Below are positions 1 to 7,435 of a stretch of 49,958 nucleotides of DNA, piece after piece. The notes below the pieces were generated by a model. The model did not search any database. It was given only the letters and a program-made list of their open reading frames with translations, and had not been told where the DNA came from. The DNA comes from Acidobacteriota bacterium (GTDB lineage Bacteria; Acidobacteriota; Vicinamibacteria; Marinacidobacterales; Marinacidobacteraceae), in the NCBI GenBank assembly GCA_009835985.1, contig VXWI01000120.1:7293-57250 (forward strand), given 5' to 3'. The number at the start of each line of letters is the position of its first letter. Within the stretch, counting starts at the first letter, position 1. Both the position numbers and the translations under genes were made by a program.

Positions 1-55
1 CCTTCGAATGAGCGAACAGTCGAGTCCCGAGACGGCGGCTCCGCCCGCACCGGAT
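1..55 (+). repeat. Exact 55-nt direct repeat of the rpsF start (second copy at 306-360)
   Basis: Bases 1-55 are identical to bases 306-360, which hold the last bases before rpsF, its ATG and its first codons. The copies diverge at base 56/361. After the first copy the sequence jumps into the C-terminal coding part of pth instead of continuing rpsF. The length of exactly 55 nt, starting at window base 1, suggests an assembly-graph junction (k-mer overlap) or a tandem duplication with a 305-bp unit. Confidence 0.95.
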
Positions 56-239
56 GCGCCTCGGGATCGGGAGTCCCCCGGCAGGGGAAGACCCGGCTGA
101 CTTCGTGCTCTCGCACTTTGCCCCGCAGGAGGCCGCCGCAGTGGACGATCTGTTGGAGCGCGCGGTGCGGGCCATCGAAACCGCGGTTGGGCAGGGGATC
201 GAAACTGCCATGAACCGGTTCAACCGGGCGGCCGCATGA
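54..239 (+). pseudogene. pth: Peptidyl-tRNA hydrolase, C-terminal fragment (5' truncated)
   Basis: About 60 codons ending in TGA at 237-239 match the C terminus of bacterial peptidyl-tRNA hydrolase, which recycles peptidyl-tRNAs released during translation. The visible signatures are RLGIGSPP, then DPADFVLSHF and the closing AMNRFN (family: RLRxGIGxP, ..FVLxxF, AMNRxN). The catalytic N-terminal part is missing because the frame runs into the 55-nt rpsF repeat, with a stop at 9-11. The ATG at 54 is an internal methionine, not a true start. pth directly upstream of rpsF is a common order, so a full gene probably lies upstream in the real chromosome. I read this as truncation at the contig edge rather than a decayed gene. 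Confidence 0.8.
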
Positions 240-250
240 TGCGGAACCGC

Positions 251-297
251 CCGCAGATTCCCGCACGGTCCCCTGCGGAGTGCGTCACAGGTGACGC
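251..297 (+). promoter_or_regulatory. rpsF leader: hairpin plus 16-bp palindrome next to the ribosome-binding site
   Basis: CCGCAG (251-256) pairs with CTGCGG (273-278) around a 16-nt loop that contains CCG. It is followed by the palindrome GCGTCACAGGTGACGC (282-297), which ends one base before the GGAG ribosome-binding site at 299-302. Leaders of rpsF-rpsR in many bacteria carry an S6:S18-binding hairpin with a CCG element, so autoregulation is possible. The exact published secondary structure is not obvious here. Confidence 0.35.
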
Positions 298-312
298 TGG
301 AGACACCTTCGA

Positions 313-1056
313 ATGAGCGAACAGTCGAGTCCCGAGACGGCGGCTCCGCCCGCACCGGATTCCCTCATGAACGGCTACGAGTTCATGTTCATTCTGGATC
401 CGACCCTTGACGACGCCGCTTCCCTTGCCGTGGTCGAGCGCGTGGAGGGCATCGTGAAGGGGCAGGGCGGCGAGATCGTCAGCCTGAAGCCCTGGGAGCG
501 GCGGCGGCTGGCATACCCCATCGCCGGGCACCACGAAGGCCTCTACATCCTCTGTTACTTCGACGCGCCCCCGGCTTCCATCCGCGGCATCGAGAGCCGC
601 GTTCGCCTCGCCGAAGGCGTGCTGCGCTTCATCGTGCTGCGGACGGACAAGGAAACCCGCGAGCGGGACCAGGCCGCGGACCTCCGCCGGCGGGAGGAAC
701 GAGCCGCCCGCGCGGCCGCCGCGGCTGCCGAGGCTGCCGCCCGGGCGGCCGAAGAAGCGGCTGACACGGCTGGCCACGCCGCCGCCAGGCCGTCCGCAGA
801 AGGTTCCGGAGAGCCGGCGGCGGCTGCCGCCGAGCCGTCCGGGGAGCCCGCGGAGGCTGCCGCCGAGCCGTCCGGAGAGCCGGCGGCGGCTGCCGCCGAG
901 CCGTCCGGGGAGCCCGCGGAGGCTGCCGCCGAGCCGTCCGGAGTGACGGCGGGGAAGTCTGACGCCCCGGCGGAAGGCGGCGTCGGGGAGTCCGGCGGAG
1001 ACGAAGAGGCAGCGCCAGCGGACGGATCCACCCAGAATGAGGAGGAGGCATCATGA
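313..1056 (+). CDS. rpsF: 30S ribosomal protein S6 with a long Ala/Glu/Pro-rich C-terminal tail
   Basis: S6 binds 16S rRNA in the 30S platform as a heterodimer with S18. The S6 fold is at residues 22-115 ([13 protein letters not shown], then [10 protein letters not shown], then a strand ending in LRTDKE). The ATG at 313 is chosen because GGAG sits at 299-302; the alternative ATG at 367 has no ribosome-binding site but would match the usual S6 N terminus better. At 247 aa the protein is about twice the usual length. The extra 130 residues are an Arg/Ala/Glu helix-like segment followed by imperfect 11-residue repeats ([11 protein letters not shown] and [11 protein letters not shown]) and an acidic end. 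The last codons overlap rpsR by ATGA. Confidence 0.93.
   Translation: MSEQSSPETAAPPAPDSLMNGYEFMFILDPTLDDAASLAVVERVEGIVKGQGGEIVSLKPWERRRLAYPIAGHHEGLYILCYFDAPPASIRGIESRVRLAEGVLRFIVLRTDKETRERDQAADLRRREERAARAAAAAAEAAARAAEEAADTAGHAAARPSAEGSGEPAAAAAEPSGEPAEAAAEPSGEPAAAAAEPSGEPAEAAAEPSGVTAGKSDAPAEGGVGESGGDEEAAPADGSTQNEEEAS
796..945 (+). repeat. 33-bp tandem repeat inside rpsF
   Basis: Four full 33-bp units (796-828, 829-861, 862-894, 895-927) and a partial fifth (928-945) encode 11-residue repeats. Two unit types alternate (A-A and A-E after the second proline), so units 1/3 and 2/4 form a 66-bp higher-order repeat. The frame is kept throughout. Confidence 0.9.
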
Positions 1057-1298
1057 GCGACAGACCCGCGACCCCCCGCCGCCGGCGCCGGCAGACCGTC
1101 CGGCGGGTGCGCGTCAATCCACTGCTGAACGGTGTGGACCGGGTGGACTGGAAGGACGTGGACTTTCTGCGCGAGTTCCTCGGTGATCGCGCCAAGATCG
1201 CTCCGCGGCGCGTATCGCGCGCCAGCGCCCGGGCCCAGCGTCAGATCCGGGTCGCCATCAAGCGCGCCCGGCAGATGGCGCTCCTGCCCTACGAGTAG
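1053..1298 (+). CDS. rpsR: 30S ribosomal protein S18
   Basis: S18 pairs with S6 on the 30S platform near the mRNA exit. The 81-residue product carries the family core [19 protein letters not shown], then [14 protein letters not shown], and ends [11 protein letters not shown], as bacterial S18 normally does. The N terminus is very arginine-rich. The start ATG overlaps the rpsF stop (ATGA), so the two partners are probably translated in a coupled way, as expected for an S6:S18 unit. rplI follows 21 bp downstream. Confidence 0.97.
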   Translation: MSDRPATPRRRRRQTVRRVRVNPLLNGVDRVDWKDVDFLREFLGDRAKIAPRRVSRASARAQRQIRVAIKRARQMALLPYE

Positions 1299-1319
1299 GG
1301 TCCGACGGGGAAAAGAGCC

Positions 1320-1898
1320 ATGCGCCTGCTGCTGAAACAGCCCGTGGAGGCCCTGGGTGAACCGGGCGACGAAGTCAATGTCCGTCCTGGTTACGCCAGG
1401 AACTACCTGCTTCCCCGCCGGATTGCCGTTCCAATCACGGAAGAGAACCGCCGGGAAGTAGCCGAAGCGAGAAAGGTCTGGGCGGTAGAGCGGATCAAGG
1501 AACGCGAGGCGGCCGAAGCCCTCGCCCGTTCTCTCGAGGGCCACACCCTCCGTTTCGAGCGCCGGGTCAAGACCGATTCCAATGAGCTCTACGGCTCGGT
1601 GTCGGTTCAGGACATTGCCAGGCAGCTCGCCGAGGGCGGGTTCGAGATCGCCCGCAACCGCATCATTCTTGGTGGCCCGATCAAGGTAGCGGGCCAGGCG
1701 TCAGCCGTGGTTCGGCTCCACAGCGAGATTGAGGTTGACCTCCCGATCGAGGTTTCCCCGGTCGCCGCCGGCTCGCTCGGAGTGGAGCCGCTGCCCGACA
1801 TCCCGACGGAGGTGTCGGCCAAGCGGGCCGCCGAGCCCGAGTCCGACGACGATGAGGCCGCCGCCTCGTCCGAGGAAGCCGACGACCCGGAGGACTGA
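1320..1898 (+). CDS. rplI: 50S ribosomal protein L9 with an acidic C-terminal tail
   Basis: L9 binds 23S rRNA at the base of the L1 stalk and limits frame slippage. The N-terminal rRNA-binding signature is clear (EPGDEVNVRPGYARNYLLPR, residues 14-33), followed by the long connecting helix (EENRREVAEARKVWAVERIK) and the C-terminal domain to about residue 155. At 192 aa it exceeds the usual 150 or so because of a final stretch rich in Glu, Asp and Ser (EPESDDDEAAASSEEADDPED). It lies 21 bp after rpsR in the standard rpsF-rpsR-rplI order. The intergenic gap that follows holds AGCAGCCCGTGGAAGA at 1909-1924, resembling the repeat ends seen near rpsD. Confidence 0.97.
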   Translation: MRLLLKQPVEALGEPGDEVNVRPGYARNYLLPRRIAVPITEENRREVAEARKVWAVERIKEREAAEALARSLEGHTLRFERRVKTDSNELYGSVSVQDIARQLAEGGFEIARNRIILGGPIKVAGQASAVVRLHSEIEVDLPIEVSPVAAGSLGVEPLPDIPTEVSAKRAAEPESDDDEAAASSEEADDPED

Positions 1899-2014
1899 CC
1901 TCGCCCGGAGCAGCCCGTGGAAGACGTCGCGCGGTCCGGTCCCCCGACCCCTGACGGATCCCGGCTGATCCGCTCCGGTCCCTCAACCCAGGACCCCTAG
2001 CGAGGCGTCTGTCG

Positions 2015-3415
2015 GTGCCGGACGAAGCCGTCCGCCTCCCGCACGACCTGGCAGCCGAGCGAGCGGTGCTCGCCGCGGTCCTGGTGGATCGGAGTCAGCT
2101 CGATTCGGTCAGGGAAGTCCTCAAGACCAGGGACTTCCTCGATGTTCGCCATCAACGGATCTTCGAGGCCTTCTGCGAGCTCGACGACGCTCCCGAACTG
2201 CGGAAGATCGATCTGCTGACCGTTCGCGCGGAACTCGAGCGGACCGGAAAGCTGGACGCCGCCGGCGGCGCCGGCTATCTCAGCGAACTGTCCGACGGGG
2301 TGGCCCGTTCCTCGAACGCCGCGGACTACGCAAAGCTGGTCCGTGAGCGGGCGCTCAGCCGTGAGCTCCACACCTTCGGCAGCCGTATCGCGAGCGATGC
2401 GGTCCGGGACTCGCCGCAGGAGATCCTCGCCGCGGCCCAGGAGGACCTGTACTCCATTGCGGAGGGGACGTTCGCGTCCGGCCCGGTACGGCTCACCGAG
2501 GACCTGGGGCGCCTCGCCGAGGAGGCTGCCCGCCAACGGGAGGGGTTCTCGGGAATCCGCACCGGATTCCAGGACCTCGACAACCTGATGGGAGGCCTCC
2601 GCAAGTCCGACCTGATCTTGGTCGGGGCCCGCCCCGGGGAGGGCAAGACCAGTCTGGCGCTCAACATTGCGCTGGCCGCGGGCCGCGCCGGCAAGCGCGT
2701 GTTGATTTTCAGCCTGGAGATGCCCCGCCGGCAGATTGCCACCCGGCTGCTTTTCTCCCAGGCAGAGGTCGATGCCCGGCAGCTCTCGCGTCCCGGTTTG
2801 CTCAACGAGCGGGATCGCCGGCTCATCCAGAACACGCTCCCGGTCGTCGCGGGCATGCCGATCTATGTGGACGATTCGAACGTCACGCCGGTCGAACTGC
2901 GGTCCAAGGCGCGCCAGCTGAGCCGCGAGGATGGACTCGATCTGATCATGATCGACTATCTCCAATTGATGCGGGCGTCGGAGCCCGGATCCCGGCGCTT
3001 CGAGAACCGGAACCTGGAGATCGCCGAGATCAGCCGGTCCTTCAAGCTGCTGGCCAAGGAACTCGACGTGCCGGTCCTGGCGCTCTCCCAGCTCAGCCGG
3101 GCGCCCGAACAACGGACCGGGGCGCTCGCGGAGCCGCGCCTCTCCGATCTGCGCGAGTCCGGTGCTCTCGAGCAGGATGCGGACATCGTGGTCTTCATTC
3201 ACCGGGAGTGGAAGAAGAAACAGGACGGAACGGGAGGCATGGAAGCGCCGTCCCCGCCCGTTCGCCGGGTGATCGTCGCGAAGAACCGCAACGGTCCGGT
3301 GGGAGATATCCGGCTGGCCTGGCTCGACCGGTACACGAAGTTCCAGAACCTGGACGCCGAAGCGGCGGGCCGGGACGGTGACTATCCCGCCCCGGACGAG
3401 GAAACCGGTTGGTGA
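2015..3415 (+). CDS. dnaB: Replicative DNA helicase DnaB
   Basis: Hexameric 5'-3' helicase that unwinds the replication fork and recruits primase. The N-terminal helical domain starts at PHDLAAERAVLAAVLVD. The RecA-like C-terminal motor has Walker A GARPGEGKTS at residues 204-213 and Walker B LIMIDYLQLM near residue 310. ALSQLSR and the late ESGALEQDADIVVFIHRE are typical of the family. The length of 466 aa is normal and no intein is present. The start is GTG at 2015, with GAGG at 2002-2005 upstream. The rplI-dnaB-radA order is common in bacteria. The stop lies 4 bp before the preferred radA start. Confidence 0.97.
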   Translation: MPDEAVRLPHDLAAERAVLAAVLVDRSQLDSVREVLKTRDFLDVRHQRIFEAFCELDDAPELRKIDLLTVRAELERTGKLDAAGGAGYLSELSDGVARSSNAADYAKLVRERALSRELHTFGSRIASDAVRDSPQEILAAAQEDLYSIAEGTFASGPVRLTEDLGRLAEEAARQREGFSGIRTGFQDLDNLMGGLRKSDLILVGARPGEGKTSLALNIALAAGRAGKRVLIFSLEMPRRQIATRLLFSQAEVDARQLSRPGLLNERDRRLIQNTLPVVAGMPIYVDDSNVTPVELRSKARQLSREDGLDLIMIDYLQLMRASEPGSRRFENRNLEIAEISRSFKLLAKELDVPVLALSQLSRAPEQRTGALAEPRLSDLRESGALEQDADIVVFIHREWKKKQDGTGGMEAPSPPVRRVIVAKNRNGPVGDIRLAWLDRYTKFQNLDAEAAGRDGDYPAPDEETGW

Positions 3416-3419
3416 GCCG

Positions 3420-4799
3420 GTGCCCAAGCGTTCCAACGTTCGCTTTGTCTGCGTGGAGTGTGGCCAGGACTACTCCCGTTGGATGGGGTACTGCCCGTCC
3501 TGTTCCTCGCAGACCCCGCTTGTCGAACGCGAGATGCCGCCCGAGGATGCCGCTGGTGGACGCTGGCGCGGGTTCGCCGGGGCGGCCGGCGCCGGGGCTC
3601 CGGTTTCCTGGAACGAGGTAGACACCCGGACGGCGCCCCGCCGGCCGCTTGGCATCGCGGAACTCGATCGCGTCCTGGGTGGAGGGGTGGTACCGGGCTC
3701 CGCCGTCCTGGTCGCGGGCGAGCCGGGCGCGGGCAAGAGCACCCTCCTCCTTCAGTTGGCGGCCGCGGCTGCCGCTTCCGGAGCCCCCGTGCTTTACGTC
3801 AGCGGGGAGGAATCCGAGCACCAGCTCAAGCTGCGCGGCGAACGGCTCGGGCTGGAGCCGGACTCCCTCCTCCTCTTCGCGGAGACGAGCATGCCCCGCA
3901 TCCTCGATGCCGCCCAGTCGGCGGAACCGGGGCTCCTGGTGCTCGATTCCGTACAGTGTGTCCACTCGCCCGAGATCAGCGGCGCCCCGGGGACCGTCAC
4001 CCAGGTCCGGGAGTCAGCGGCCTCGCTCGTGCTGTTCGCCAAGTCGACCCGGGTTCCCGTCTTCATCATCGGCCACGTCAACAAGGACGGCGCCATCGCC
4101 GGCCCCCGCACGCTCGAACACATGGTGGACACCGTGCTGCACTTCGAGGGGGACCGGAGGCAGTCGCATCGGCTGCTCCGCGCGGTCAAGAACCGGTTCG
4201 GCGCCGCCGGGGAACTCGGGGTGTTCGACATGACCGGACAGGGACTCGTCCCGGTCCGGAACCCGTCCGAACTGTTCCTCACCGGGGGGCCCCCGCAACC
4301 CGGGGCGGCCGTCGTCTGTACCCTCGAGGGAACGAGGCCCCTCCTCGCCGAGATCCAGGTGCTGCTCGCCGAAAGTCCGCTCGCCTATCCCCGGCGGGTT
4401 CCGGTGGGGTTCGACAGCGGCCGGCTCGCGGTGCTGCTGGCGGTCCTCGAGACGGGGGGAGGCGGAGGGCTCCTGCGCAGCGACGTCTACGTATCGGTGA
4501 CCGGCGGCCTCACCGTGAATGAACCGGCCGCCGACCTGGGCCTCCTCGCGGCGGTTGTTTCCCGCCGGCGGGGAGTGCCGGTGCCGCCGGGAACCGTTTT
4601 CATCGGCGAGGTGGGGCTCTCCGGAGAGGTGCGTCCGGTCCATCAGGCCGGGGTGCGCCTGCGTGAGGCGGCCCGCCTGGGGTATCGCCGGGCGGTGGTG
4701 AATCCCGGGAAGGCGGGCGCCGCCGATTGGCCGGCGGACATCGATCTGGTCGCGGCCGAGTCCCTGGACCAGGCGCTGGCCGTCGTGGGCCAGGCCTGA
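3420..4799 (+). CDS. radA: DNA repair protein RadA (Sms)
   Basis: RadA is a hexameric RecA-like motor that promotes branch migration of recombination intermediates. The N-terminal zinc finger has C11, C14, C25 and C28 (CVECGQDYSRWMGYCPSC). Walker A is GEPGAGKST at residues 100-108, and the RadA-specific KNRFG motif is at 257-261. The C-terminal third is the Lon-protease-like domain (VTGGLTVNEPAADLGLLAAV, GEVGLSGEVRPV). I place the start at the GTG at 3420, just before the zinc finger. An in-frame ATG at 3378 would overlap dnaB by 38 bp and add an unconserved 14-residue leader. Confidence 0.95.
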   Translation: MPKRSNVRFVCVECGQDYSRWMGYCPSCSSQTPLVEREMPPEDAAGGRWRGFAGAAGAGAPVSWNEVDTRTAPRRPLGIAELDRVLGGGVVPGSAVLVAGEPGAGKSTLLLQLAAAAAASGAPVLYVSGEESEHQLKLRGERLGLEPDSLLLFAETSMPRILDAAQSAEPGLLVLDSVQCVHSPEISGAPGTVTQVRESAASLVLFAKSTRVPVFIIGHVNKDGAIAGPRTLEHMVDTVLHFEGDRRQSHRLLRAVKNRFGAAGELGVFDMTGQGLVPVRNPSELFLTGGPPQPGAAVVCTLEGTRPLLAEIQVLLAESPLAYPRRVPVGFDSGRLAVLLAVLETGGGGGLLRSDVYVSVTGGLTVNEPAADLGLLAAVVSRRRGVPVPPGTVFIGEVGLSGEVRPVHQAGVRLREAARLGYRRAVVNPGKAGAADWPADIDLVAAESLDQALAVVGQA

Positions 4800-4803
4800 T
4801 CTC

Positions 4804-6054
4804 GTGGCAGAGGAGCGGATCACCACGCGGGTCGGCGCGGTTGTCGTGGCTGCCGGCGCCGGCACCCGTTTCGGCGCCGGCGCGGCTCCCAAGCAGTTCC
4901 AGCCGGTCCTCGGTCTGCCGCTCGTCGTTCACGCCGTCCGCGCGGTGCTTGCTTCGGAAAAGGTCGCGCGCCTCGTGGTCGTCCTGCCGGAGGAGGGGTT
5001 CGAGTCCTGGCAGGCGGACCTCGGGCCTCACCTGGGTCCGGAAGGAGGCCAGGTCTCCTGTTGTCCCGGTGGGGCTTCGCGCCAGGAGTCGACCTCGCGC
5101 GGCCTCGAGGCGCTCGACGCGCGGTTCGAGGAGGAGGAAGGTGCGGTCGCGGACCTCGTCGCCGTGCACGACGGGGCGAGGCCGGCGCCGCCGCTTTCGC
5201 TCGTCGAGGAGGTCATCGAGGCGGCCCGCCGGCACGGCGCGGCGATCCCGGGATGCCGCCCGCCGGACACCCTCTGGAGCGTGACCGGCGACGGCAGAGT
5301 GGAGCGCCTTGTGGACCGGGACCACACCGTCGCCGTCCAGACCCCGCAGTGTTTCCGGCGGAGCCTGCTCACGGAGTCGCTGGCCCGGGCGAAGGAAGCC
5401 GGGCTGAGCGGGACCGACGAGGCTTCGCTGGTGCGGGCTGCGGGGCACCCGGTCCGGGTGGTCGAGGGGAGTCACCGGAACCTGAAGGTGACGCGTCCGG
5501 CCGACCTGGAGGTCGCGCGGAGCCTGCTGGGCGGGGCCTCCGGGATGCCGCGCCTCGGTTTCGGTTTCGACGCCCACCGCTTCGGCACGACCGGAACCCT
5601 CCAGCTAGGTGGCATTGCGTTTCCGGGGGTTCCTTCGCTGGAGGGGCACTCCGATGGGGACGCGGTCCTGCACGCCCTCACCGACGCAATCCTCGGCGCG
5701 GTGGCGGGACCCGACATCGGTGCGTTGTTCCCGTCGTCCGACCCCGCGCTTCGCGGCGCGGCGAGCGAAGGGTTCGTGCGGCGGGCGCTCGAGATCGCCG
5801 CCCGCGCCGGCTATGGACCGGGCCAGGTGGACCTCACCGTCGTTGCCGAGCGTCCCCGGCTCGCTCCCCGGATCGAGGAGATGCGCGGGCGGCTCGGCGG
5901 CATGCTCGGCATCGCCCCGGGCGCGGTGGGTCTCAAGGCGACCACCACCGACGGGATGGGCTTCACGGGAAGGGGTGAGGGGCTGGTGGCGAAGGCCCTC
6001 GTCCGGCTTGATCCACACCCACGAGTCCCGGAACCGGCGCCACCCCGCGGATGA
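4804..6054 (+). CDS. ispDF: Bifunctional IspD-IspF enzyme of the MEP isoprenoid pathway
   Basis: One 416-residue protein joins two non-consecutive MEP-pathway enzymes. Residues 1-240 are IspD (MEP cytidylyltransferase): VVAAGAGTRFGAGAAPKQF binds CTP and VAVHDGARP is conserved. Residues 248-405 are IspF (2-C-methyl-D-erythritol 2,4-cyclodiphosphate synthase), with metal ligands D256, H258 and H290 in GFDAHRF and GHSDGDAVLHAL, then KATTTDGMGFTGRGEG. In the DIGxHFP motif the His is replaced (DIGALFP). Such fusions are known from several phyla. The GTG start at 4804 follows radA by 4 bp, and the stop overlaps the next gene by ATGA. Confidence 0.95.
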   Translation: MAEERITTRVGAVVVAAGAGTRFGAGAAPKQFQPVLGLPLVVHAVRAVLASEKVARLVVVLPEEGFESWQADLGPHLGPEGGQVSCCPGGASRQESTSRGLEALDARFEEEEGAVADLVAVHDGARPAPPLSLVEEVIEAARRHGAAIPGCRPPDTLWSVTGDGRVERLVDRDHTVAVQTPQCFRRSLLTESLARAKEAGLSGTDEASLVRAAGHPVRVVEGSHRNLKVTRPADLEVARSLLGGASGMPRLGFGFDAHRFGTTGTLQLGGIAFPGVPSLEGHSDGDAVLHALTDAILGAVAGPDIGALFPSSDPALRGAASEGFVRRALEIAARAGYGPGQVDLTVVAERPRLAPRIEEMRGRLGGMLGIAPGAVGLKATTTDGMGFTGRGEGLVAKALVRLDPHPRVPEPAPPRG

Positions 6055-6887
6055 CCGGCCACGAGAAGCGGGGTTCGGTGCGGGCCGGCGGACCCGCGGA
6101 CGAAGCTTCCGCGGAACGGGCCGCGACCTGGGTCTTCGGCCCGGCCCGGGTGGAGGAGACGCTGCAGGGAATCCCGAACCAGGTCCGGCGGGTGCTCGTT
6201 CGGACGGGACCGCTGCAGAGCCGCCACCAGGCCCTGCTCAAGATCGCGCGGGCCCGCGGGGCGCCGCTGCAGCGGGTTCCGAATCAGCACCTCGACCGGA
6301 TTGCGGCGGGAGCGCGGCACCAAGGGGCGGCCTGCGAGGTCTCGCCGGTGCGGTGGTTGGCGCTTGGCGAAGTGCTGGCGATGGACCCGAAGCCGAGTCG
6401 CCTCCTGCTGCTCGATCGCATCGAGGACCCCCGGAACTTCGGCGCCCTGGTCCGGGCGGCGGATGGCGCCGGAGTGGATGCGGTGCTCGTGCCGCGGCGC
6501 GGCGCCGCCCCTCCCTCGCCCGTCGCCATCGCGGCGTCGGCGGGGGCCATCGCCCGCGCCCGGCTGGTCCGGATCCCGGGCGCCGCGAGTGCCCTGCGGG
6601 CGCTCCGGGCGCACGGGTACTGGACCGTCGGCCTCACGCCGCGGGCGAAGGCCCGCTGGTACGAGTTCGACTGGACCCAGCCCACCGTGCTCGTCGTGGG
6701 GTCCGAGGGCCGCGGGCTCGCCGCCGGGGTGTCGAAGGAGTGCGAGGTCCTGGTCTCCCTGCCGCAGTTGGGTTCGGTCCGTTCCCTGAACGTCTCCGTC
6801 GCCGCCGGCATCGTGCTCTACGAAACGGTGCGCCAGCGCGCTGGTCGGCCTGGGGGCGGGGAGGGTGATGACGTTGACGATCCGTAG
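6051..6887 (+). CDS. rlmB: TrmH/SpoU-family RNA 2'-O-methyltransferase, RlmB type
   Basis: Probable SAM-dependent methyltransferase acting on 23S rRNA (RlmB modifies G2251 in E. coli). An N-terminal substrate-binding domain (WVFGPARVEETL to about residue 100) precedes the trefoil-knot SPOUT domain. Motif 1 is DPRNFGALVRAADGAG (N129, R135), motif 2 is VVGSEGRGL (215-223) and motif 3 is LPQLGSVRSLNVSVAAG (237-253; the family usually has IPM where this has LPQ). The ATG overlaps the ispDF stop (ATGA). The target cannot be fixed from sequence, and tRNA methylation by a TrmH-like paralogue is the alternative. Confidence 0.88.
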   Translation: MTGHEKRGSVRAGGPADEASAERAATWVFGPARVEETLQGIPNQVRRVLVRTGPLQSRHQALLKIARARGAPLQRVPNQHLDRIAAGARHQGAACEVSPVRWLALGEVLAMDPKPSRLLLLDRIEDPRNFGALVRAADGAGVDAVLVPRRGAAPPSPVAIAASAGAIARARLVRIPGAASALRALRAHGYWTVGLTPRAKARWYEFDWTQPTVLVVGSEGRGLAAGVSKECEVLVSLPQLGSVRSLNVSVAAGIVLYETVRQRAGRPGGGEGDDVDDP

Positions 6888-6899
6888 CCAGGACGGTCC

Positions 6900-6956
6900 G
6901 CAGGATCGGCTGATCCTGCACGACCCCGCGGCTGAAGCCGGCGTTCCAAGCCGCGG
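6900..6956 (+). repeat. Two adjacent stem-loops after rlmB; contains a GCCGGCGTTCCAAGCC motif
   Basis: GCAGGATC (6900-6907) pairs perfectly with GATCCTGC (6912-6919) around GGCT. CCGCGGCT (6926-6933) pairs with AGCCGCGG (6949-6956) around a 15-nt loop. No T-run follows either stem. The second arm contains GCCGGCGTTCCAAGCC (6937-6952), which recurs with one change at 40422-40437 and, inverted, at 40295-40309. I read it as a REP-like interspersed repeat that might also act as a transcript end. Confidence 0.6.
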
Positions 6957-6980
6957 GAGCCGCCCCGTCCGGGATCGCAG

Positions 6981-7010
6981 TTGACACTCGTACGCGCGCG
7001 CTCCTATACT
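6981..7010 (+). promoter_or_regulatory. Sigma70-type promoter of the tRNA-tuf operon
   Basis: A perfect -35 TTGACA (6981-6986) and a near-consensus -10 TATACT (7005-7010) are 18 bp apart. The predicted start, near 7017, lies about 13 bp before the first tRNA. It probably drives the four tRNAs and tuf, and may read further into secE-nusG and the rplK operon, since I see no equally good promoter in between. Confidence 0.88.
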
Positions 7011-7029
7011 CAACCGTTCGCCGGTGCAC

Positions 7030-7102
7030 GCTGGCGTAGCTCAGGAGGCAGAGCAGCTGATTTGTAATCAGCCGGTCAAGGGTTCAACTCCCTTCGCCAG
7101 CT
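7030..7102 (+). tRNA. thrU: tRNA-Thr (anticodon TGT)
   Basis: A full cloverleaf can be drawn: acceptor GCTGGCG/CGCCAGC, D arm GCTC/GAGC, anticodon stem GCTGA/TCAGC with loop TTTGTAA (TGT at 7063-7065), and T arm AAGGG/CCCTT with TTCAACT. CCA is not fully encoded (discriminator T, then CCG). It is the first of four tRNAs in the same order as E. coli thrU-tyrU-glyT-thrT upstream of tufB. Confidence 0.97.
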
Positions 7103-7175
7103 CCGGATCGGGCCAGACCGCATCGGACCAGATCGCGCTGGGTCCGGGGGGACTGGTCCGGACGACCCGATCCGG
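7103..7175 (+). other. Long two-step stem-loop between tRNA-Thr and tRNA-Tyr
   Basis: Outer arms CCGGATCGGG (7103-7112) and CCCGATCCGG (7166-7175) pair perfectly. Inside them CGGACCAG (7124-7131) pairs with CTGGTCCG (7153-7160). The stem begins at the base right after the tRNA-Thr discriminator, so it may be a processing structure for the tRNA precursor. It has no following T-run. Confidence 0.6.
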
Positions 7176-7238
7176 ATCGGCCGGCTGATTATCAGGGAGG
7201 TTGCTCGCCTGTCTCGTGAGCGGGGGAGTTTCCCGAGC

Positions 7239-7324
7239 GGAGTGGTAGCGAAGCGGCCAAACGCAGCAGGCTGTAAACCTGCCGGCTTATGCCTTCGGAG
7301 GTTCGAATCCTCCCCGCTCCACCA
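7239..7324 (+). tRNA. tyrU: tRNA-Tyr (anticodon GTA), class II with a long variable arm
   Basis: Acceptor GGAGTGG/CCGCTCC with one T-G wobble, D arm GCG/CGC enclosing AAGCGGCCAAA as in other bacterial tRNA-Tyr, anticodon stem GCAGG/CCTGC with loop CTGTAAA, a long variable arm, and T arm GGAGG/CCTCC with TTCGAAT. CCA is encoded at 7322-7324. The 5' end at 7239 is set by the acceptor pairing; a similar GAGCGG string just upstream is a decoy. Confidence 0.93.
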
Positions 7325-7435
7325 CCTCTTCCGGAGTTTCCTCCACCGCACCCACCCACTGCTTTGACCACCGACCACGGCTCGCTCCGGTTCGCGGCAA
7401 CGCGTCCACCATCGGCGGTCCCTTCATTCCATCAC

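Noticed and set aside
796..945. CRISPR array
   Set aside because: The repeats are contiguous 33-bp coding units without spacers, inside rpsF.
1997..3436. 479-codon open frame antisense to dnaB
   Set aside because: It mirrors dnaB exactly and shows no family motif; high GC keeps antisense frames open.
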